Shown here: positions 22,983 to 34,248 of the stretch, in pieces
Layout: the number at the start of each line of letters is the position of its first letter
Numbering within the stretch: the stretch's first letter is position 1
From: Flaveria trinervia
Lineage: Eukaryota > Streptophyta > Magnoliopsida > Asterales > Asteraceae
DNA length: 64,000 nucleotides
Assembly (NCBI GenBank): GCA_025506515.1
Contig: CM046447.1
Location: 83,609,748-83,673,747, forward strand
Reading direction: 5' to 3'
Translations under genes and position numbers: made by a program
Notes under the pieces: model-generated
What the model saw: the letters and a program-made list of their open reading frames with translations, nothing else
Told to the model about the DNA's origin: nothing
Databases searched by the model: none

Positions 22983-23923
22983 TGTTGGGTTTGTTGGACC
23001 ATATCAAAGTAGTTTAACCATTTTAAACTATGAAAACGCAGCGGATTAAACCCTTAATATATTCATTTGTAATCAGAAAGTAAGGTTCATTTCATAACAA
23101 CAACAAACCCAAGAACATAAGGATCATTCATATGTGTTTGAACTAGCTATCAACAACAAATAACAACCAAAGAATGACATACAAACTACCTTTTGTATGC
23201 TGCTGAAAAACGTGATGAAGGAGGAAGAAAATGAGCTTCTAGAATGACCAAGACACCAAGGAGAGGTGTCCTCAAGCATCCATACCCACAAGCACAAAGC
23301 AAGCACCTTTGTTGCTAGGATTTCACCACCAAAATGAACCTTGAAAGCTGCTGAAACCTTTTTCAGCCGAGATCAAGCTGCTGAAAACCCCTTTTTTCAG
23401 CCGAGATTTACTTCTAGATTGGAGAGTGTTTTGCCTTGAGGTTCTTGCATATGTGAGAGAGATAGGAGGATGGAGTGTGTGTGTGTGTTCTTGGAGCATG
23501 GTGTCTCAAAAACAAACAAGACCCACTCCCCCTAAAGGGGCGGCCGAATTTTGTTCTTGAGATACGGTTTTCCCCCCAAAACCAAAACCCATTTTTGTTA
23601 AACCAATGTTTTAAAATATATATATAATTAACCTTTTAGTTATATAACATACACACACTTTTATTATTTGATGTTATTTAACTTAATTAAAATTACAAAT
23701 AATATCCATGAACAAAATATCCATATAAGTTGTTCAATCTTATATGCAACTTATTTAGAAAACCCATTTTCTAAATTGGTGTATTTATTTAATTGCATGA
23801 TCATATCATTAATTAAATAATATTTGGTGTTTGCTAAGCTTGTTATTGGGTATGACCCGACTTGGATTATAACGTACTAACCACATCAATGTTCTATGTG
23901 TCTTGGGCATAAAGAATCCAACA
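22983..23923 (-). repeat. Element C 5' LTR (941 bp)
   Basis: The plus strand reads TGTTGGGTTTG...AATCCAACA, so both ends have TGTTGG/CCAACA inverted termini. It matches 16101-17015 along its length, apart from a 43-bp deletion there and small indels. Confidence 0.93.
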
Positions 23924-23928
23924 TTTAC

Positions 23929-24364
23929 ATGTTTTCTTACACAAAAACATGAGTTTTGAGCTAATCTATACCACTTTAATAAACCCAAACCCTAGAATCT
24001 GGATTTACATTAAGATGAAAGATTAAATGATGGTTATTACCTGAATTCTTGGTGTTTTCTTGTTGTTTGGATGCCCATGAACACCGATCTTCATCCCGTG
24101 ATTAAGAGAGCTTTAAATCTTCACCTTAACTCCACTTTCTCTCTCTACTATCTCTCTAGAAATTGGGTGTTGAGTTGCAAATGAGAGCTGCTCAAGCTGA
24201 TCCATTTATATATACTGGGCCTTCCCGGACCTTAAACTCGCCAAACACATATCCTGAAAAGTTAACTTGGTCCATACTCCATTACCCGCTAATTTTCTTT
24301 AAATAATCCTCGCTAAGCCTATTATTATTAATTCGCTCGATTAGACTTTATTTGGAGCATTAAA
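23929..24364 (-). repeat. Element B 3' LTR, second segment
   Basis: It continues the LTR after C and contains AAGATGAAAGATTAAATGATG at about 24012, the intact form of the site where E inserted in the other LTR. The expected terminal TTACA is mutated to TTAAA at 24360-24364. Confidence 0.88.
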
Positions 24365-24382
24365 AGTCCACCCCCTTATTTA
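24365..24382 (-). other. Element B polypurine tract
   Basis: The minus strand reads AAATAAGGGGGTGGACTTT just before the LTR. This is a purine-rich primer site for plus-strand synthesis. Confidence 0.7.
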
Positions 24383-24402
24383 GGTTTCGTCGTTGAAACC
24401 TG

Positions 24403-24585
24403 TTAGTCGCTAAATAGTTGAGGGTAATGCTCCCTCATCTCCTCCTCAACTTCCCAAGTGGACTCTGATTCCTTCCTTTGCTTCCACTGTACACGCACCA
24501 AGGGAACCACCTTATTCCTTAGCCTCTTCTCTTTACGATCGATGATCGCCACTGGTTGCTCCACATAATTGAGCCATTCATCCAC
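24403..24585 (-). pseudogene. Element B pol C-terminus, chromodomain-like
   Basis: The 60-codon stretch ends VPLVRVQWKQRKESESTWEV followed by EEEMREHYPQLF. This is the chromodomain-like tail seen after integrase in Tekay/Del chromoviruses, where it helps target heterochromatin. It directly continues the preceding stretch (24586-24864) in pol order. A stop separates the two. Confidence 0.8.
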
Positions 24586-25861
24586 TTAAATATCCTCTAG
24601 TGGCACCACCATATCCTCCTTGACTAAGCACTTTCTTAAGTGAGATACATGGAATGTCGGATGAATTCCACTTAACTCACTGGGCAACTCCAACCTATAG
24701 GCCACCTCTCCTACTTGAGCAATGATTTGGAAAGGCCCTATGTATCTTGGGCTCAACTTGCCCCGCTTCCTAAACCAAACGATGCCCTTCCAAGGTGAGA
24801 CCTTTAACATAAGACTGTCACCCACCTGGAACTCAATCGGTCTACGTCGCTTATCGGCGTACAACTTTTACCTATCTTTAGCTACCTTCATAAAGGCTTT
24901 GATCCTTTCCAGCTTCTCAGTCGTAGCCTCAACCACCTCGATGCTCCCTAACTCTTTATGGCCAATATCACCCCAACAAGCGGGTGTTCTACATCTCTTA
25001 CCATATAGCATCTCATGAGGGGGCATGCCAACGCTAGCATGGTAGCTATTGTTGTATGAGAACTCGGCTAATGGTAAGTGGTCATCCCAACTTCCTCCTA
25101 AATCAATAACGCATGCCCGAAGCATATCTTCCAGTGTCTGAATGGTCCTTTCTCAATGGCCATTTGTTTGGGGATGATAAGTTGTGCTGATATGTAACCT
25201 TGTCCCCATAGCATCATGAAATCTCTTCCAAAACTTAGATGTAAACCGAGTATTACGATCCGACACAATAGACACAGGTACACCATGGCGACTTACAATC
25301 TCCTTGATGAATAGATCCGCTACTCTTTCGGAAGAATACGTCTCATAGATCGATCAAAGTGAGCACTCTTCGTCAAACGATCAACTATCACCCATATGGC
25401 ACCATACCCTTTCACAGTACGCAGATTGTAATAAAGTCCATGGTGATATGATCCCACTTCCGCTGGAGTATTTCCAAAGGTTGGATCTTCCCGTATGGCT
25501 TCTGATGCTCCGCCTTCACCTACAAGCAAGTAAGGCACTTACTCACGTACTCCACTATGTCGCGCTTCATACCCGACCACCAATAATCTTTATTCATGTC
25601 TTGATACATCTTTGTAGCACCGGGATGAATGGAGTACTGAGTCTTATGAGCTTCATCCATGATCTTCCCATGTAGATCCCTAAAATGAGGAGTCCACATT
25701 CGTCCGAATCGTGTCCTAACATCGAGAGTGTTTTCACCTAGCTCCGCGACTAGACCTCTCATCCTTTCGGAGTTAAGATGATCTTCCTTTAATGCCTCAT
25801 CTTGAAACTCCTTGACCTGCTTCATCACATTATAGGTCATAATTAACCGGTAAGCCTTCAC
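24586..25861 (-). pseudogene. Element B integrase
   Basis: On the minus strand from 25861: zinc-binding segment (HPGATKMYQDMNKDYWW, then CLTC), first Asp in IWVIVDRLTKSAHF (25320-25538), second in VSIVSDRNTRFTSKFW (about 25240-25275). Then comes NGH followed by a TGA stop where Gln-Ser is usual, then ERTIQTLEDMLR with the Glu. The C-terminal part (24868-25125 and 24586-24864) has PLAEFSYNNSYHASVGMPP, LMLKVSPWKGIVWF and HPTFHVSHLRKCL. Integrase inserts element cDNA. Four open pieces are separated by stops and shifts. Confidence 0.9.
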
Positions 25862-27136
25862 CTGAATCAGCTCGAGTCTCTCCTTTCAGCTAAGGGAATC
25901 TGCCACCATGTTAGCCTTGCCCGGATGGTAATGGATCTCGCAATATAATCCTTTATGAGCTCCAACCATATCCTCTGCCTCATGTTCATATCTTTCTACT
26001 CGAAGAAGTACTTCAAGCTCATGTGCTTAGTGAATATGGTGCACTTCGTCCCATCCAGGTAGTGCCTCCAAATCTTTAATGCAAAGACCACGCTTACTAG
26101 CTCCAAGTCATTAGTAGGATAATTAACCGCATGAACTTTAAACTGTCGGGATGCGTAGGCTATAACCTTTCTTCGCTGCATCAAGACACATCCCAACCCC
26201 AACTAAGAACCATCTGAATATACCACCATATCTTCGCTTGCATCAGGTAACGACAAGACAAGAGCTTGAGTCAACCTCGTCTTTAACTCCTCAAACGTCT
26301 TCTCTTGAGCTTAACCCCATACAAACTTTACATCCTTACTAGTCAACTTAGTCAACGAAGAAGCTATCTTAGAGAAGTCTTGAATGAATCTTCTGTAATA
26401 GCCCGCCAAACCCAAGAAACTGCAATTCTCGAATGGCGTCTTTGGAGACTTCCATTGCATCACTGCCTCCACCTTTTCCAAGTCCACCATAATCCCCTCA
26501 GGATTCAGCACATGACCCAAGAACTAAACTTAGCACAAACAGAACACTCACTTGGAGTATTTAGCATATAGGTTTCTCCCTTCTCAAAGTCTCCAACACC
26601 TCTCGAATGTGATCGACATGCTCCTCCTCACACTTGGAATAAATCAAGATATCATCGATAAACACAATCTCTAATTTATCCAACATCGGCCAACACACTT
26701 GATTCATTAAGTCCATAGAAGCAGCTCGCACGTTGGTTAATCCAAAAGACATAACGAGAAACTCGTAGTGTCCATAACGCATGCAAAAAGCTGTTTTAGG
26801 AATGTCTTGCTCCTTAACCTTCAGCTGATGGTAGCTAGATCGAAGATCTATCCTCGAGAACCAACTGGGACCTTGGAGCTGATCAAACAAATCATCAATT
26901 CTCGATAATGTGTACCGATTCTTCACCATCAACTTGTTCAGCTCATGGTAGTCAATACACATCCTCATACTATCATCCTTCTTCTTGATGAATAAGACTA
27001 GAGCACCCCAAGGAGAGATACTTGGTCTAATAAACCCCTTATCAAGCAACTCATGTAATTGCTCCATTAGTTCCTTCATCTCATTCGGAGCCAACCAATA
27101 CGATGCCTTAGCAATAGGTTGTGCACCCGGTATCAA
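25862..27136 (-). pseudogene. Element B reverse transcriptase and RNase H
   Basis: 26561-27136 (191 codons) holds RT fingers and palm: ELMEQLHELLDKGFIRPSIS, CIDYHELNKLMVKNRYTLSR, FSRIDLRSSYHQLKV and the active site FIDDILIYSK. 26311-26520 has the thumb (SFLGLAGYYRRFIQDFSKIA). 25996-26202 has RNase H (VIAYASRQFKVHAVNYPTND and ELVSVVFALKIWRHYLDG). It turns element RNA into DNA. Stops and shifts separate the pieces, so it is inactive. Confidence 0.92.
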
Positions 27137-27162
27137 GTCAATCTAAAACTCGATCTCACGGT

Positions 27163-27711
27163 CTAGTGGCACCCTGGTAAGTTTTTGGGAAACATGTCTG
27201 GAAAGTCACACACAACCGGTACATCAGACAGTTGTGGTGTTGGTGTATCCACATCCTTAACGTATGCAAAGTAGGTACTACACCCACGCCTCATGCACTT
27301 TCGCCACCGCCATCGAAATGACCTTCGGAATAGTCGTAACTCGATCACCGTAACCGTCACAAAATTCCCATCAGGCGCTGTTAGTCTAATCATATGTTTG
27401 CGACACACAATGTTCGCCTCGTAGTCCACCAACCAATCCATTCCAAGGACTACATCAAAACCGCCTAAGGTCATCACGAATGGTCTAAGAGGAAACTTAT
27501 GACCTTCTAATTCAATGTCACAACCTTCTATCATCTCAGAAATCCTGGTAGACTTACCTATGGCAATTTCTACATCAAAGGGCTCATCAATACTTCTACT
27601 CCTAATGGGCAACTTAGCACAAAAGGCAGTAAAAATGAAACTCCTACTAGCACCGGAATCAAATAACACAGATGCAAGAGTTTGGTTTGCTAGAAACGTA
27701 CCTAACACCAC
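27163..27711 (-). pseudogene. Element B aspartic protease
   Basis: The 182-codon stretch carries the retropepsin motif VLFDSGASRSFI near residues 15-26 and the family segment FVMTLGGFDVVLGMDWLVDY, then CRKHMIRL. It ends in VVCDFPDMFPKNLPGC, the linker to RT. The catalytic Asp is present. It sits upstream of RT, as in gypsy elements. Confidence 0.9.
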
Positions 27712-27732
27712 ATCAGGGTCCGTCCTTCCGCC

Positions 27733-28613
27733 TTATGCCCGGGCACTCGCCTTATGCCCTTCCGCCCCAACCATATTCTTCTTCTCACTGGAACTCTTAG
27801 CCCTCGGCTTCTTACAGTCCCTGCTCATGTGACACTCTCCACCACAGTTAAAACATCTGGTCACACGACAATTCTTTGGTATATGCCTCGTCCTTCCATA
27901 CTTGAAGCATAAATTTGATCCCAACCTACATTCTCCGATATGCTCCTTTCCACATTTCGCACACCTATTCGACCCCACACCAAATGTGACCACACGGCGG
28001 TCATCCACCCGTGCATTCTTGTTACTCATCATGGCACCACCCCGACCAAACCTCTTCCCATTCCAGTTCCAGTCACCACCACCCTTCTTGTTCACCTCAG
28101 CCACCACCACCTCTCGCTCATCATACAACCTCCTTGCCAAATCAACTGCTAACCTAAACGTACTCAGCCGAGCGGCGACCATATGCCTGTGAATATCCCC
28201 AGGCATGCCCTGAATATACCCCTTGATTTTTCGAGACAGAGGTGTCACCTGATCGGGCACCATCTGTGTGATGTCGTTGAACTTGGTGGTATATTGCTGA
28301 TGTGTCATGGTTCCCACCTCCAACTGTAGGAACTCCCTTTCCACCTTATCCATTTCCATACGAGGACAGAGTTCCTCAATCACCAATTTCTTCTGCTCAG
28401 ACCACCTTATTTTTCCAATCACCCGACTACCCTCAGCTTGGACAATGTTGTCCCATTAACACAAAGCCGAGTCCATAACAAGTGGGCAACAAACTTAACC
28501 TTCTGGTCCTCTCGGCACTCGCTGATCTCAAGTACATCCTCCATCTCTCTCACCCACCGATGAGCAGCAGCAACAGTGCCATTTCCATCAAAAGTTAGGG
28601 GCTTGCATCTCAA
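27733..28613 (-). pseudogene. Element B gag with three zinc-knuckle-like motifs
   Basis: Two open stretches overlap by four bases in different frames. 28419-28613 reads KPLTFDGNGTVAAAHRWVRE; 27733-28422 continues with REFLQLEVGTMTHQQYTTKF and three knuckle-like motifs: CAKCGKEHIGEC, CFKYGRTRHIPKNC (second Cys now Tyr) and CFNCGGECHMSRDC (the third departs slightly from CX2CX4HX4C). Gag forms the particle and binds RNA. The reading-frame overlap looks like a frameshift in one ORF. Confidence 0.88.
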
Positions 28614-29342
28614 AATGCCCTGTAGTTGTAGCCTTGTGCCGCCTCTGGTGCAGGCTCTTCTTCCTCTTCTTCTTCATCGAAAAGAACTGTCTTAGTCTCC
28701 AGTCGCTCCCGTCCTCCCGAGGACCTGTTCCTCGCCCTTATTTCTCCTTCTCTTACAGCCTTAATCAATTCGGTCACCGTAGAAGGAAAGATTGTCTACA
28801 TGACCAGGTGCGCCTCCTCCACCACAGCCTCCTTCACTGAGGCTCTCAAGTTAGCACTCTCATCTCCGTCCTCTAGATGAGGGGTCTTGGGCTCTTCATG
28901 AGCCACCTCTTAAGCCCTAGGTCTTCCTCTGGTGACCCGTGGTTCAGCACCACGTCCACCACGACCTCCACCACGAGAAGACTTAGAAGATCTACCGCCA
29001 ACTACCCTCTAAGCATGCTATAAGATTCAAACACCAACACGGTCATTCAAGGGAATAGCTTAGTTTATGTCAATCATAGTAAGTCCCTAATTACAGTGGC
29101 TAGTTGTGATTAGTCACTTACTTTACTCTTCATACCGCACGCATTTCCAATCCTGACTACATGAGTTTCTAAATCTACAAACAACACATAAACCACATAA
29201 CATGCGAACATAATGCCGATTAACATTAAGAAAATACCTGATGGCAAGCAACTACTCAGACTAGCATCCCTTCCCTTTCCGTCCCATTCTCAGTTTAAGT
29301 TTAGGTTTCTTTTGAAAATTTACCCGTTTCACTTAAACTTTG
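28614..29342 (-). pseudogene. Element B gag N-terminus and leader
   Basis: The minus strand from about 29000 reads RSSKSSRGGGRGGRGAEPRV, then an acidic part with a run of Glu (about 28660-28690), before joining the gag body. Arg-Gly-rich and acidic low-complexity N-termini occur in some chromovirus gags. Stops are present and the true start is uncertain. 29000-29342 is the untranslated leader. Confidence 0.55.
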
Positions 29343-29354
29343 GCTCTGATACCA
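29343..29354 (-). other. Element B primer-binding site (initiator tRNA-Met)
   Basis: The plus strand reads GCTCTGATACCA, the complement of TGGTATCAGAGC. It is three bases from the LTR end at 29358. Confidence 0.92.
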
Positions 29355-29357
29355 ACT

Positions 29358-29542
29358 TGTAAGTCCCTGTTCCCGGGACGCTCACAGCTGGTCAATCATC
29401 ACATGTAAAACATATAATATGCATTAGCATAATAAAAACATTGTAGCGGAATGAATTAAAACTATCACTTCATTTCATATAAATAATCGTTTTTTGCAAA
29501 ATAATTCAACAGTGTTAATAATTACAAAACATCATTTGTTCG
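29358..29542 (-). repeat. Element B 5' LTR, first segment (interrupted by D)
   Basis: It starts TGTAAGTCC and matches 14287 onwards. Its last five bases (GTTCG, 29538-29542) are one copy of D's TSD. Confidence 0.9.
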
Positions 29543-30253
29543 TTTTGACACATGTGTTCCTCGTTTATATGGTTAAATGTAAAAGTCATTCATGTCTTAC
29601 ATATGTGTAATGTGATGATGTAATCAAGTATGATATATGCCTTGATGTTTTTTATCTTTGATTCATATGTATGAACTTTTTATATAGGTTTGAGGTTGTT
29701 GTACATAGTTCTTAGTTAATAATGACTAATTAATGTGTTCAACCTAGTCAGGTGATTATTCATGCTAATGAACCATACTTATGGACCATACGCATGAATA
29801 TATCACGCTTATGGACCAGTCGCATGACTGAACCAGGAGACCAGATCCGTCGTATGATTGAGACATAAGATTGACTCAGTTGCATGACTGAACCTTCGGT
29901 CGTGCATATGAATCAATCGCATGAGTCAGTCGCATGACTGAACCATGCTAATGGTTCAGTCGTACGAATGAAAACTACAAACCTATAAATACCACTTAAT
30001 TCATGAAGAAAGACACTTAGAGATATACTTCGAATATAGATAAACCCTAGTCTTCCAGAGTGTCCTAAACAACCAATCCAACTTCATAGTTCGATCTTGA
30101 TCGATTCCTACTCATTTTTAACGTTTAGTTCATTGTTTATCGATCGGGTTATCGTTCTCACTGATTAAATCGCTAATCAAATAGGATTCCGCACTATTTG
30201 ATGTGGTTTCACATAGAATCCGTTAGTACTCTGTACGTACACGGTCTCTAACA
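29543..30253 (+). repeat. Element D 5' LTR (711 bp)
   Basis: It starts TTTTGACACATGTG, where the terminal TG is mutated to TT (compare TGTTGATACAAGTG in the 3' LTR), and ends CTAACA. The U3 motif array is at 29760-29975 and TATA (CTATAAATACC) at 29983-29993. Confidence 0.92.
29760..29993 (+). promoter_or_regulatory. Element D U3 array of near-palindromic motifs and TATA box
   Basis: Motifs such as CAGTCGCATGACTGAACC, ATCGCATGAGTCAGTCGCAT and TTCAGTCGTACGAATGAA recur about every 20-30 bases and end immediately before the TATA box. The array also occurs in Y's and S1's LTRs and in leader and 3' regions of D and Y. A host-factor binding array is inferred. Confidence 0.6.
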
Positions 30254-30255
30254 AG

Positions 30256-30267
30256 GGGTATGAGAGC
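30256..30267 (+). other. Element D degenerate primer-binding site
   Basis: GGGTATGAGAGC differs from TGGTATCAGAGC at two positions and lies two bases after the LTR. Confidence 0.82.
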
Positions 30268-30477
30268 TTTGGCTCGTGATTTTGCATTGGATTCGATTAG
30301 TTTTGGTGTTAAAAACCTACATTTTAAATCAAAATAGTCACCACTTTGCTTCAAAAGGAATTTTTGACGTTTGCATGCTCTAAAGTCTCAGTTTTTCATT
30401 ATACGGTGGATTAGGGTTCTTGGGAAACTTGTATTTTCTGTCAAAGTGTCAAAATATTCGATTTTACAAACAAAACA

Positions 30478-30722
30478 GCGTTCAGTCGCACGATTGGTTC
30501 ATTCGTACGATTGAATTCAATCATATTCTCCATCCACACGACTGAACTCAATCGTATCCCCCATTCATACGACTGAACAACTCTAGTCATTTGATTCCAA
30601 TCGTCTTGTTCATACGCACAACTGAATCCAATCGCATGATTGAATTCATTTGCATCCTTCATTTGCACGAGTGATCCATACTCATAGCCTATTCGCACGA
30701 GTGAAACTGTCTTGTTCTAAAA
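30478..30722 (+). promoter_or_regulatory. Element D leader array of GTCGCACGA-type motifs
   Basis: Short motifs (CAGTCGCACGATTGGTTCAT, CGTACGATTGAATTCAATC, CATACGACTGAACAAC, CGCATGATTGAATTC) repeat between PBS and gag. They match the class in the LTR U3 and in Y's leader. Confidence 0.6.
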
Positions 30723-30739
30723 GTACCAAGTTTAAAGCA

Positions 30740-31292
30740 ATGGAGGACCAATTTGCTACATTTATTGCTGGAAAGGACTCCCGCATCCAGAACCTTCTAC
30801 TTCTGGAGAATGAGATTAGAAATCATAATAAACCGCCAAAACTGTTAAAGTTAGATGAATATCCATAGTGGAAACAACGGTTTGAAATCTATTTAAATGG
30901 AGTTGACCCAAATCTTTGGAGATCCATTGAGACTTATTATATGGTACCAGTCAGTGCAAATGGAGTCAAGTTGACTTTGGGAGGAATGAGTGAAGCTCAG
31001 AAGATTCTGTTCAATGCTGAAAAGAAAGTATATGCCTTGTTGACTCAGTTGATACCTAAAGACATCTTTCATCAGTTCTCTAAGAACAAGCAGGCTAAAA
31101 AGCTATAGGAGGCATTAGAGAAGAGATATGATAGAAACACAATTTTCAAAGCACTGAAGGCTAAAGCTCTGAAAAAGGAATTTGATAATTTCTCTACGAT
31201 AAGAAATGAGAGCTTGGATGATATTATTGACAGATTCTATCATATGATGAGTACGTTGCACACTCATGGTGGTCAAACACAACTAAGACCAC
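30740..31292 (+). pseudogene. Element D gag remnant
   Basis: It starts MEDQFATFIAGKDSRIQNLL, as in Y. It runs with stops (TAG at about 30867 for Gln or Pro, and TAG near 31106) through the N-terminal gag part to DRFYHMMSTLHTHGG. There the sequence jumps to the integrase zinc-binding region. About 2.7 kb present in Y (rest of gag, both knuckles, protease) is missing. Such a copy could move only with proteins from relatives. Confidence 0.82.
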
Positions 31293-31998
31293 TGTGCAAT
31301 GCTTCTTGTTAAAGGCAACATAGAGGGATTCAATCTCCTGGCATAGGAGAATGGGACATATTCATCCTAGGAAGATGAATCATCTGGTATAGAATGATTT
31401 AATGAATAGAGTAACTGTCAAGAATTTCTACCTTCCTGATTTTTGCGTAGCATGTAAGAAAGGGAAACAGACCAAGAAGTCTCACAAGGCTAAGAAAGTT
31501 AATTCTATCGAGATTCCTCCCGAGCTTCTACACATGGATCTGTTTGGCCCGGTAAGTACAAAGAGTATTGCTGGAGATCTATACTACCTTGTAGTAACTA
31601 ATGATTACTCAAGATTTTCTTGGGTGATGTTTCTGATATCCAAATCAGAGACTTTTGTATCATTCAAACATCTAGTAACTACTTTGGAATCACTCTACAA
31701 GCTGAATGTAAGGCAGATTTGATCAGACAATGGGACAGAGTTCAAAAATCAGTCGATGGAAGTATTCTGCAGAGAGAAAGGAATGGTACATCAATTTACG
31801 TCTGCCTACACTCCACAGAGGAATGGGGTTGCTAAAAGAAAGAATCGTAGCTTAATAGAGACAACAAGAACAATGTTTTCCGACTCTAAACTGGCTATTC
31901 AATTCTGGAATGAGGTGGTGGCTAATGCACGTTACATGCTCAATCGAGTCTTAGTGGTCAAATGGCATGGGAAAACATGTTATGAACTCCTCCAGTGA
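31293..31998 (+). pseudogene. Element D integrase
   Basis: It starts in SWHRRMGHIHPRKMNHLV and has FCVACKKGKQTKKSH, then VVTNDYSRFSW (first Asp) and RQI, a TGA stop (31720-31722), then SDNGTEFKNQ (second Asp). The third catalytic residue is lost: GVAKRKNRSL has Lys where Y has Glu (GVVERKNRS). Together with the stop this makes a dead integrase. 31402-31722 is the longest open part. Confidence 0.88.
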
Positions 31999-33488
31999 CG
32001 TAAACCAAACTTGGAGTATCTTGAACCATTTGATGCACCGTGCCTATTGTTAAAGAAAACTCAGACTGGGAAGTTTAGCGAGAAGGCAGAAGAAGGTATC
32101 TTTCTCGGATACAGTTTACCAGACAAGAAAGTTTATAACAACTCAATGGGTTAGGTAGAAGTGTGATGCAATGTTGATGTTCAAAGATACACCACCCCCT
32201 TGCTGGAAAAGGACCTTCCTTCTTCTTTGACTAAGATGGATTTTTTAACTCCTTCAACCTACCTCCCTCTCATCCTGATGATGAGTTATCTGCTACAATG
32301 ATGCACGACGTTCTGAACGCTCCTCCATAAGACTCGACACCATCGGTTCTATTAGACGATTCTTCTAGTCCTTCAGCGGGAGAGCTTGAAGTAAATGACT
32401 CCTCCTATGATGATGAAGCAATTAAGACTGCAAATGTTGACCAGGAGGACCAGCTTCCCACTAATGAAGGTACACAAGCATCGGATCTTGATGCCACTGT
32501 CACGTCTGAACCTTATACTCCAATAGCTATAGATACTGAGCCTGGGATTCAAAATCTGGATACTGAAGTAGTTGTTCCCACCACTCCCGGATCTCGAATT
32601 AATGTGTATCATCCCTTGGATAACATCATTGGGGATGTTCTATCGGGAGTGTAGACACAGAATCAGCTATACTCAGCTGATTATGCCTCAGTCATGGAAA
32701 AATTATATCTTCACGATGGTGCTTATCAATATTTTGTGTCTCAATTTTTGCCATAATATGTAATTGAAGGCTTAAATGATGAGGCATGGGTTAATGTTAT
32801 GCAAGATGAACTCCTACAGTTCAAGAAAATAGAAGTATGGACCCTTGCGGACAGACCAAAAGGTGCTAAGGTCATTGGCACTAAATGGGTGCTGAAGTGT
32901 AAGAAAAATGACCAAGGGGTTATAATTAGAAATAAGGCTCGGCTTGTGGTTCAAGGATTTTGACAAGTTGAAGGAATAGACTATAATGAAGTGTTTGCAC
33001 CTGTGGCACAAATGGAAGCAATTCGTATCTTTCTAGCCTATGCATCCTACATGAAGATTAAAGTTTATCAATCAGATGTAAAATATGCATTCCTTCATGG
33101 TGAAATCCATGAAACAGTCTATGTCAGTCAACCTGAAGGATTTGAGGATCCTTATCATCGGGATAGAGTTTATAAGCTGGACAAGGCTCTTTACGAGCTC
33201 TATCAAGCCCGTAGAGCCTGGTATGAGAAACTCTCAACCCATCTAGTGAAACATGGTTTTCGCAGAGGGGTTATTGACTTCATGTTATTCATCAATAAAA
33301 AGGATGGTGATTTACTACTGGTAAAGATATATGTGGATGATATAATCTTCGGTTCTAAAAATGAAGAATTATGCAAAGAATTCGAATCTGTAATGAAAGC
33401 AGAGTTTGAGATGAGTGCCATGGGGGAGATGAAGTTCTTTCTTGGATTACAGGTGGATCAGACACCGAAAGGAATCTTCCTGCATTAG
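31999..33488 (+). pseudogene. Element D integrase-RT linker and reverse transcriptase
   Basis: 31999-32750 is the Ser/Asp/Glu-rich linker, with stops. RT begins about 32780 (EAWVNVMQDELLQFKKIEVW, then GTKWVLKCKKND). The open part 32991-33488 (165 codons) has FAPVAQMEAIRIFLAY, KLDKALYELYQARRAWYEKL and the active site IYVDDIIFGS. RT copies RNA to DNA. A TAG after GIFLH ends the stretch. Confidence 0.9.
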
Positions 33489-34248
33489 TCCAAATATGTA
33501 GGAGATATCCTTAGTCGATTCGACATGGAGAATGCTACGGCTGCCGGAACTCTACTTGCCACGAACCATGACGTGGCACCCGAGAAAAATGGTGATTTGG
33601 TGGATGCCACCATGTATAGAGGAATGATCAGACCTCTAATGTACCTCACAACCTTTCATCCTGATATTATGTACGCCACGTGTCTCTATTCCAGATATCA
33701 GGCAAAACCAAAAGTAAATTATCTAATTGGAGTTAAAAGGATTTTTCATTATCTGAAGGGTACTCTAACACTCGGGTTGTGGTATCCTCATGATGGTGCC
33801 TTTGAGCTTACAGCGTATAGTGACTCGGCCTATGGTGGTTGCAAGATGAATTACAAGTCAACATCAGTGGGATGTCAGTTCTTTGGTAGATTGTTAGTCA
33901 CCTGGTAGTGTTAGAAGTTGCTTTGTCAACATGTGAAGCTAAATATGTTGCTGATGCAAGTTGATGTTCGCAAATCATTTGGATTCAACAGCAAATGTGC
34001 GACTACGGTTTTCAATTTTTAACACCCCTACCTTCGTTGATAATTCTGCTGCAATTATTGTCACCAAAAATCCAGTCCAACACCCGAAAACAAAACACAT
34101 CGGTATTAAATATCACTTTATACGTGACTATTTTGAAAAGCAAATAATCAATGTTGTTAAAATTAATACGGATTTTCAACGCGCCAACCTCTACACAAAA
34201 GCATTTGACAAATCTCGATTTTATATCTTTCAAAGGTTAATGGCGTGA
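33489..34248 (+). pseudogene. Element D RT end and RNase H
   Basis: 33525-33908 reads YRGMIRPLMYLTTFHPDIMY, then YSDSAYGGCKMN (first RNase H Asp). The Glu motif region follows in a broken frame (CEAKYVADAS: the E-A-E of relatives is now E-A-K, about 33930-33955). 33961-34248 has PVQHPKTKHIGIKYHFIRDY and the C-terminus. It ends at a TGA (34246-34248). Confidence 0.87.

Larger units (their letters stand above)
16101..23923 (-). mobile_element. Element C: Ty1/copia retrotransposon inserted in element B's left LTR
   Basis: It is bounded by LTRs at 16101-17015 and 22983-23923 and by the TSD TTTAC (16096-16100 and 23924-23928). Across the joint, B's LTR reads on as in its other copy at about 39190-39220. 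gag, integrase, RT and RNase H are in copia order on the minus strand, of Tork/Angela type. The protease motif is missing. Many stops are present. Confidence 0.93.

Noticed and set aside
27902..28192. Pro/Thr-rich ORF on the plus strand
   Set aside because: It is antisense to B's gag zinc-knuckle region; composition follows from the opposite-strand Gly/Arg codons.
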